Shown here: positions 24,094 through 27,588 of the stretch, one piece after another
How the letters are laid out: each line of letters opens with the position of its first letter
Position numbering within the stretch: position 1 is the first letter of the stretch
Source of the DNA: Dehalococcoidia bacterium
Lineage (GTDB): Bacteria; Chloroflexota; Dehalococcoidia; GIF9; AB-539-J10
Length of the DNA: 27,588 nucleotides
Assembly: GCA_030605665.1 (NCBI GenBank)
Contig: JAUWHW010000056.1
Location: 1-27,588, forward strand
Direction of reading: 5' to 3'
The notes under the pieces: generated by a model
The model's input: the letters and a program-made list of their open reading frames with translations, nothing else
What the model was told of the DNA's origin: nothing
The model's database searches: none
Program-made: the position numbers and the translations under genes

Positions 24094-25751
24094 AGATTCA
24101 AAAAATCACTCTTCATAACTTTAGATCCGTCAAAGAGCAAATGTTTAACTTAAGAGATTATTCCTTACTAATAGGAGCAAACAATTCAGGAAAAACAAAT
24201 ATAATCGATGCTTTGAGAATTTTCTACGAAAAAGAAAGATTCGACAAAGAAGACTTCCCTAAATTTGAAACTGATGGCCAGGAAAGCTGGATTGAAATAG
24301 AGTTCCATTTCACCGATGACGATGAATTTGCAAATTTGAAAGACGGCTATAAACAACCTAATAATACGCTGAAAGTAAGAAAGTATTTGAAGTCTTCAGA
24401 ACCAAACAGAGTAAAGTCTAATCAAAGTAACATTTATGGATATGAAGGAGGCAATCTTTCAAACGATCTTTTCTATGGTGCTAAAAACATTTCAGAGGCA
24501 AAGTTAGGGGATGTGGTTTATATTCCGGAAGTTGCTAAGGTAGATGAATATACTAAATTGAGCGGCCCCTCTGCTTTTAGAGATTCCCTAAATTTTGTGG
24601 TAAGCAAAGTTGTAAAGAACAGCCCATCTTTTGAATCCTTGAGTAAATCATTCATAAATTTTAATGAGAAATTTAAAACCGAGGCCTCTAAAGATGGTAC
24701 TTCAATACAAAATTTCATTGACGATGTTAATAGAGAGATTAAGGACTGGGATATATCTTTTGGGGTAGAAATTAATCAGATTAAACCGGAAGAAATAATA
24801 AAGAATTTAGTAAGTCATTATTTGGAAGATGAAAATTTAAAAGATCAAAAATTAGATGTAAGTTCTTTTGGTCAAGGGCTGCAAAGACACTTAATCTATA
24901 CTCTGATAAAGTTATCTACTAAGTATAAAAATATTCCAATAAAAAAAGAAAGGAAGGAATTCGCTCCCGAGTTTACCCTAATTCTTTTTGAGGAACCTGA
25001 GGCATTTCTACATCCTGCCCAACAAGAGATTTTAAATTTGAGCCTGAGGAAACTTTCATCGGAAAATACTCAACAAGTTTTAATTTCCACACACTCTCCA
25101 CTTTTTGTGAGTAAAAATATAGAAGATGTCCCATCTATTTTGAAGCTTACAAAAGATAAGGCTGAAACAATAATCCATCAAATAGACGAGGGCAGTTTAC
25201 AAGAGGTTTTAAAAGAGAATAAGGAGTTAAAAGAGATTTTGGGAGGGGAAATAACCAATAAAGATTTGGAGGAAGAATCTATTCGCTACTCATTATGGTT
25301 AGACTCTGAAAGATGTTCAGCTTTTTTTGCTGGTACTGTTCTTATATGTGAAGGAGCTACTGAAAAAACTTTGATAGACCATTTGTTAAAAAATGATAGG
25401 ATAAATCTTGAGAATAAACAAGTGTATATTTTAGATGCAATGGGAAAATATAATATCCATAGATATATGAATTTATTTTTCAAACTTGGCATCAAGCATT
25501 CAATTTTGTTTGATGGCGGTAACAACAAAGACAGGAATAAAAAGATAAATGAGTTTATAGAAAGCAATAAAAATAAATATACTTTAAAGTTACACTCATT
25601 TGTGGGTGAATTAGAGGACTTTTTAGAAATTGATAAGGTAAATGATAAATACAAAAAACCTTTAAATGTAATGTGGCATTACGAGAAGAACAAAATAAAA
25701 CAAGAAAAAATTGATGGATTGATAAAGATAATTGAAGACTTAATGGAATAG
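24090..25751 (+). CDS. OLD-family ATP-dependent nuclease (ABC ATPase plus TOPRIM)
   Basis: A 553-residue protein of the overcoming-lysogenization-defect family. The N-terminal ABC-type ATPase has Walker A IGANNSGKTN (28-37), a signature-like SSFGQGLQRHL (258-268), Walker B LILFEEPEAFLHP (297-309) and the ISTHSP switch. The C-terminal TOPRIM nuclease domain has E421 and E425 in ICEGATEK, D449 in ILDAMGK and D475 in LFDGGNN. Relatives include P2 Old and Gabija GajA; those usually stand alone or beside a UvrD-like helicase. Here the gene lies between res (4-bp overlap) and mod (14-bp gap), so it is almost certainly co-translated with a type III system. All key residues are present, so it should be active. 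Confidence 0.9.
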   Translation: MKIQKITLHNFRSVKEQMFNLRDYSLLIGANNSGKTNIIDALRIFYEKERFDKEDFPKFETDGQESWIEIEFHFTDDDEFANLKDGYKQPNNTLKVRKYLKSSEPNRVKSNQSNIYGYEGGNLSNDLFYGAKNISEAKLGDVVYIPEVAKVDEYTKLSGPSAFRDSLNFVVSKVVKNSPSFESLSKSFINFNEKFKTEASKDGTSIQNFIDDVNREIKDWDISFGVEINQIKPEEIIKNLVSHYLEDENLKDQKLDVSSFGQGLQRHLIYTLIKLSTKYKNIPIKKERKEFAPEFTLILFEEPEAFLHPAQQEILNLSLRKLSSENTQQVLISTHSPLFVSKNIEDVPSILKLTKDKAETIIHQIDEGSLQEVLKENKELKEILGGEITNKDLEEESIRYSLWLDSERCSAFFAGTVLICEGATEKTLIDHLLKNDRINLENKQVYILDAMGKYNIHRYMNLFFKLGIKHSILFDGGNNKDRNKKINEFIESNKNKYTLKLHSFVGELEDFLEIDKVNDKYKKPLNVMWHYEKNKIKQEKIDGLIKIIEDLME

Positions 25752-25765
25752 GAAAAGGTTGAATT

Positions 25766-27562
25766 ATGAAAGAAGAAAACAAAATCAAAATTACAGCTGC
25801 CAAAGGGCGACCAATGCTTTACTGGGTAGGTAAAAAAACCTTAGATTATGTAAAAGGCTTTCCTACTCAGTTAATAGAAGTCTTCGACCCGTTAAATAAT
25901 GGGCAGAGAATTGAAACACCAACTTACGAGGAACTAAGAGATAATTGGCAAAATCTTTTGTTCCACGGCGATAACAAAGATGTCTTATCAACGCTTCTGG
26001 AATCAGGCTTTAGAGGGAAGATTGATTTAATCTATATTGACCCACCATTCAAAAGTGGTGCTGATTATGTGAGGAAAGTCGAATTGAGGGGCTTAAAGAA
26101 TTTGGGGCAGATACAAGACGATGAAGCATCATTACTACAACAGACAATGTATTTTGATATTTGGAATAATGACAGCTATTTGCAGTTTATGTATGAGAGA
26201 TTGATGCTTTTGAAGGAGTTGTTGGCAGATACAGGCTCTATCTATGTGCATTTGGACTGGCATGTAGGGCATTATATAAAGTTGTTGATGGATGAAGTGT
26301 TTGGGCAGGAGAATTTTAGGAATGAAATAGTATGGAAATATTTTGGGCCTACCAGCACTGAAAAAAACTTCCCCCGAAAGCACGACTATATACTATTTTA
26401 CACAAAATCAACTAATTATTACTTTGATGAAGCTGCAACTCTAATAGGATATGATGAAAAAGCAATAAGAAGGTATGACAAAATTGATGAGCATGGGAAA
26501 AGATACAAAATCTACTATGATAAAAATGGAAAGGTAAGAACAGCCTATATGAAAGAAGGCAAACCCACCGAAGTCTTTGAAATTCCTTTTGTTCAGGGAA
26601 TAGCATCAGAAAGATTGGGATTCGCTACTCAAAAACCAGAAGAGTTAATTGAAAGATTTATTATTGCTTCAACAACACCTAATGATTTAGTCCTTGACTG
26701 TTTCATCGGCTCAGGCACAACAGCAAGAGTGGCACAAAAATTGGGCAGGCGGTGGATTGGATGCGATATAAATAAAGGGGCAATCCATTTAACAAGTAGA
26801 GAGTTACAAAAAATAATTCTTGAACAGGTCAAGAAAGGAGAGACAAAATATCCTACATTTGCTATTTACAAGGTCAATGATTATGATCTTAAACTTCTCC
26901 GAACAGAAGCCATAGAACTTGCAGTTCAGCATATTGGAATTCAAAGGATAAGAACTGATACATTTTTTGATGGATACCTAGGAAAAAACTTAGTTAAAAT
27001 TATTGACTTCAATCATCCATTAACACTTTTAGATTTACAACTACTTCAAGACGAATTGAAGAAAAGACCAGATGAAGATAGAAATATTACCGTTGTCTGT
27101 CTTGGCAAAGAATTAGCCGTTGACCCCTGGATTGATGAATGGAATAAGAAACATCCTGTAAATAAGATTAAAGTAATTGAGTTAAAGACAGATAAAAAAT
27201 ACGGTAACTTCTTAATCCACAAACCAGCGGAGGCAAAGATTAAAGTTGAAAGAATAAATGAGAGCAAAGCATTGATAGAGATACAAGATTTTATCTCACC
27301 TCCCATAATTCAGCGTCTTAACATTGACAATAAACTCTTTAAAGTAAAAATCCCTGATTTTAGATGCATGATTGATACTGTTTTAATTGATAACAATTAT
27401 GATGGCAAAACCTTCCATATTGTTTGTTCAGATGTTCCAGAAAGGAAAGATGATTTAATCAAGGGCAAGTATGAAATCGAAGTTCCAAAATCAAAAACAA
27501 AAGTCGCAGTAAAAATCATTGATATGGTTGGAGAAGAGGTTATAAATGTTTTCGAGGTATAG
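25766..27562 (+). CDS. DNA methyltransferase, type III Mod-like (beta class)
   Basis: Transfers a methyl group from S-adenosylmethionine to adenine N6 (or cytosine N4) and would supply site recognition and self-protection. In 598 residues the catalytic motif IDPPF (D92-F95) precedes the SAM-binding motif DCFIGSGTT (311-319), the beta-class order of type III Mod subunits. LLFHGDNKDVL precedes the catalytic motif and RRWIGCDINKGAIHL follows the SAM site. The probable target-recognition region lies between (about residues 190-280) and is short. A C-terminal domain of about 240 residues after 360 probably mediates Res interaction (inference). GGAAAAGG upstream of the ATG is the ribosome binding site. 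Last complete gene of the res-OLD-mod operon. Confidence 0.92.
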   Translation: MKEENKIKITAAKGRPMLYWVGKKTLDYVKGFPTQLIEVFDPLNNGQRIETPTYEELRDNWQNLLFHGDNKDVLSTLLESGFRGKIDLIYIDPPFKSGADYVRKVELRGLKNLGQIQDDEASLLQQTMYFDIWNNDSYLQFMYERLMLLKELLADTGSIYVHLDWHVGHYIKLLMDEVFGQENFRNEIVWKYFGPTSTEKNFPRKHDYILFYTKSTNYYFDEAATLIGYDEKAIRRYDKIDEHGKRYKIYYDKNGKVRTAYMKEGKPTEVFEIPFVQGIASERLGFATQKPEELIERFIIASTTPNDLVLDCFIGSGTTARVAQKLGRRWIGCDINKGAIHLTSRELQKIILEQVKKGETKYPTFAIYKVNDYDLKLLRTEAIELAVQHIGIQRIRTDTFFDGYLGKNLVKIIDFNHPLTLLDLQLLQDELKKRPDEDRNITVVCLGKELAVDPWIDEWNKKHPVNKIKVIELKTDKKYGNFLIHKPAEAKIKVERINESKALIEIQDFISPPIIQRLNIDNKLFKVKIPDFRCMIDTVLIDNNYDGKTFHIVCSDVPERKDDLIKGKYEIEVPKSKTKVAVKIIDMVGEEVINVFEV

Positions 27563-27567
27563 TAAAG

Positions 27568-27588
27568 ATGAAATCGCCGCTTCGTATA
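27568..27588 (+). CDS. Possible start of a further operon gene, cut by window edge
   Basis: An ATG 5 bp after the mod stop opens a frame of seven codons (MKSPLRI) to the end of the window. The spacing fits a continuing operon, but too little is present to judge, and no clear ribosome binding site is visible. Confidence 0.25.

Noticed and set aside
23865..24140. Antisense reading frame over the res/OLD junction
   Set aside because: Low-complexity Ser/Phe-rich shadow of A/G-rich coding sequence with no start signal.
24090..25751. Gabija system (GajA plus GajB)
   Set aside because: The OLD protein fits GajA broadly, but the adjacent helicase is a type III Res with a PD-(D/E)XK domain, not a UvrD-like GajB.
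20618..27562. Complete Pycsar system (cyclase plus cyclic-nucleotide effector)
   Set aside because: No neighbouring gene has a cyclic-nucleotide-binding, TIR or effector membrane domain; the following genes are a restriction operon.

Overview
The window reads as a chromosomal piece of a moderately AT-rich bacterium. The linked rpoB-rpoC-ruvB block, ThyX in place of a classical thymidylate synthase, and accessory families common in archaea and anaerobic thermophile-like bacteria (DUF763, a UPF0282-type metallo-beta-lactamase fold protein) suggest a Chloroflexota lineage, perhaps Dehalococcoidia. That assignment is inference from gene content only. No rRNA, tRNA or CRISPR array was found.

Layout. 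(1) 1-1369, minus strand: an edge-truncated rsmG, thyX, and two possible very small genes upstream of thyX. (2) 1447-3807: a mobile-element scar. A four-helix-bundle (IVS23S-type) gene has lost its 5' end at the terminus of a degenerate IS481-like element. That element is itself cut by a second, intact-looking IS481-like element whose right end carries a good -35 box pointing at rpoB. (3) 3957-12621, plus strand: rpoB, rpoC and ruvB, all intact. (4) 12714-13854, minus strand: a dead PadR regulator plus HAAS-domain membrane protein pair with several frameshifts and a nonsense codon. (5) 13985-16211, plus strand: a tight four-gene run of a CbpA-like J-protein, a small unknown protein, a TatD-type hydrolase and a thioredoxin, ending in a hairpin shared with the convergent gene. 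(6) 16244-20430, minus strand: a Cas4/RecB-like nuclease built from two tandem halves, overlapping a UPF0282-type hydrolase gene, then cvpA. Further upstream is DUF763, separated by a 100-bp palindromic repeat. (7) 20557-27588, plus strand: an AT-rich accessory region. It opens with a class III nucleotide-cyclase-like gene packaged like an integron gene cassette (same 12-bp sequence at both borders, attC-like palindrome after the gene). A three-gene operon follows: type III restriction subunit (Res), OLD-family ATPase/TOPRIM nuclease, and beta-class DNA methyltransferase (Mod).

How the genes work together. The rpoBC-ruvB block is housekeeping. The last 7 kb look like a defence island. Res and Mod would form a type III restriction-modification system. 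The OLD nuclease lies between them, overlapping res by 4 bp and 14 bp from mod, so it is probably made together with them and may be a third component. The cyclase immediately upstream could be an independent signalling or defence cassette; no cyclic-nucleotide effector is visible. The two best candidates for something undescribed are the res-OLD-mod operon and the cyclase cassette. The duplicated Cas4-like nuclease operon comes next.
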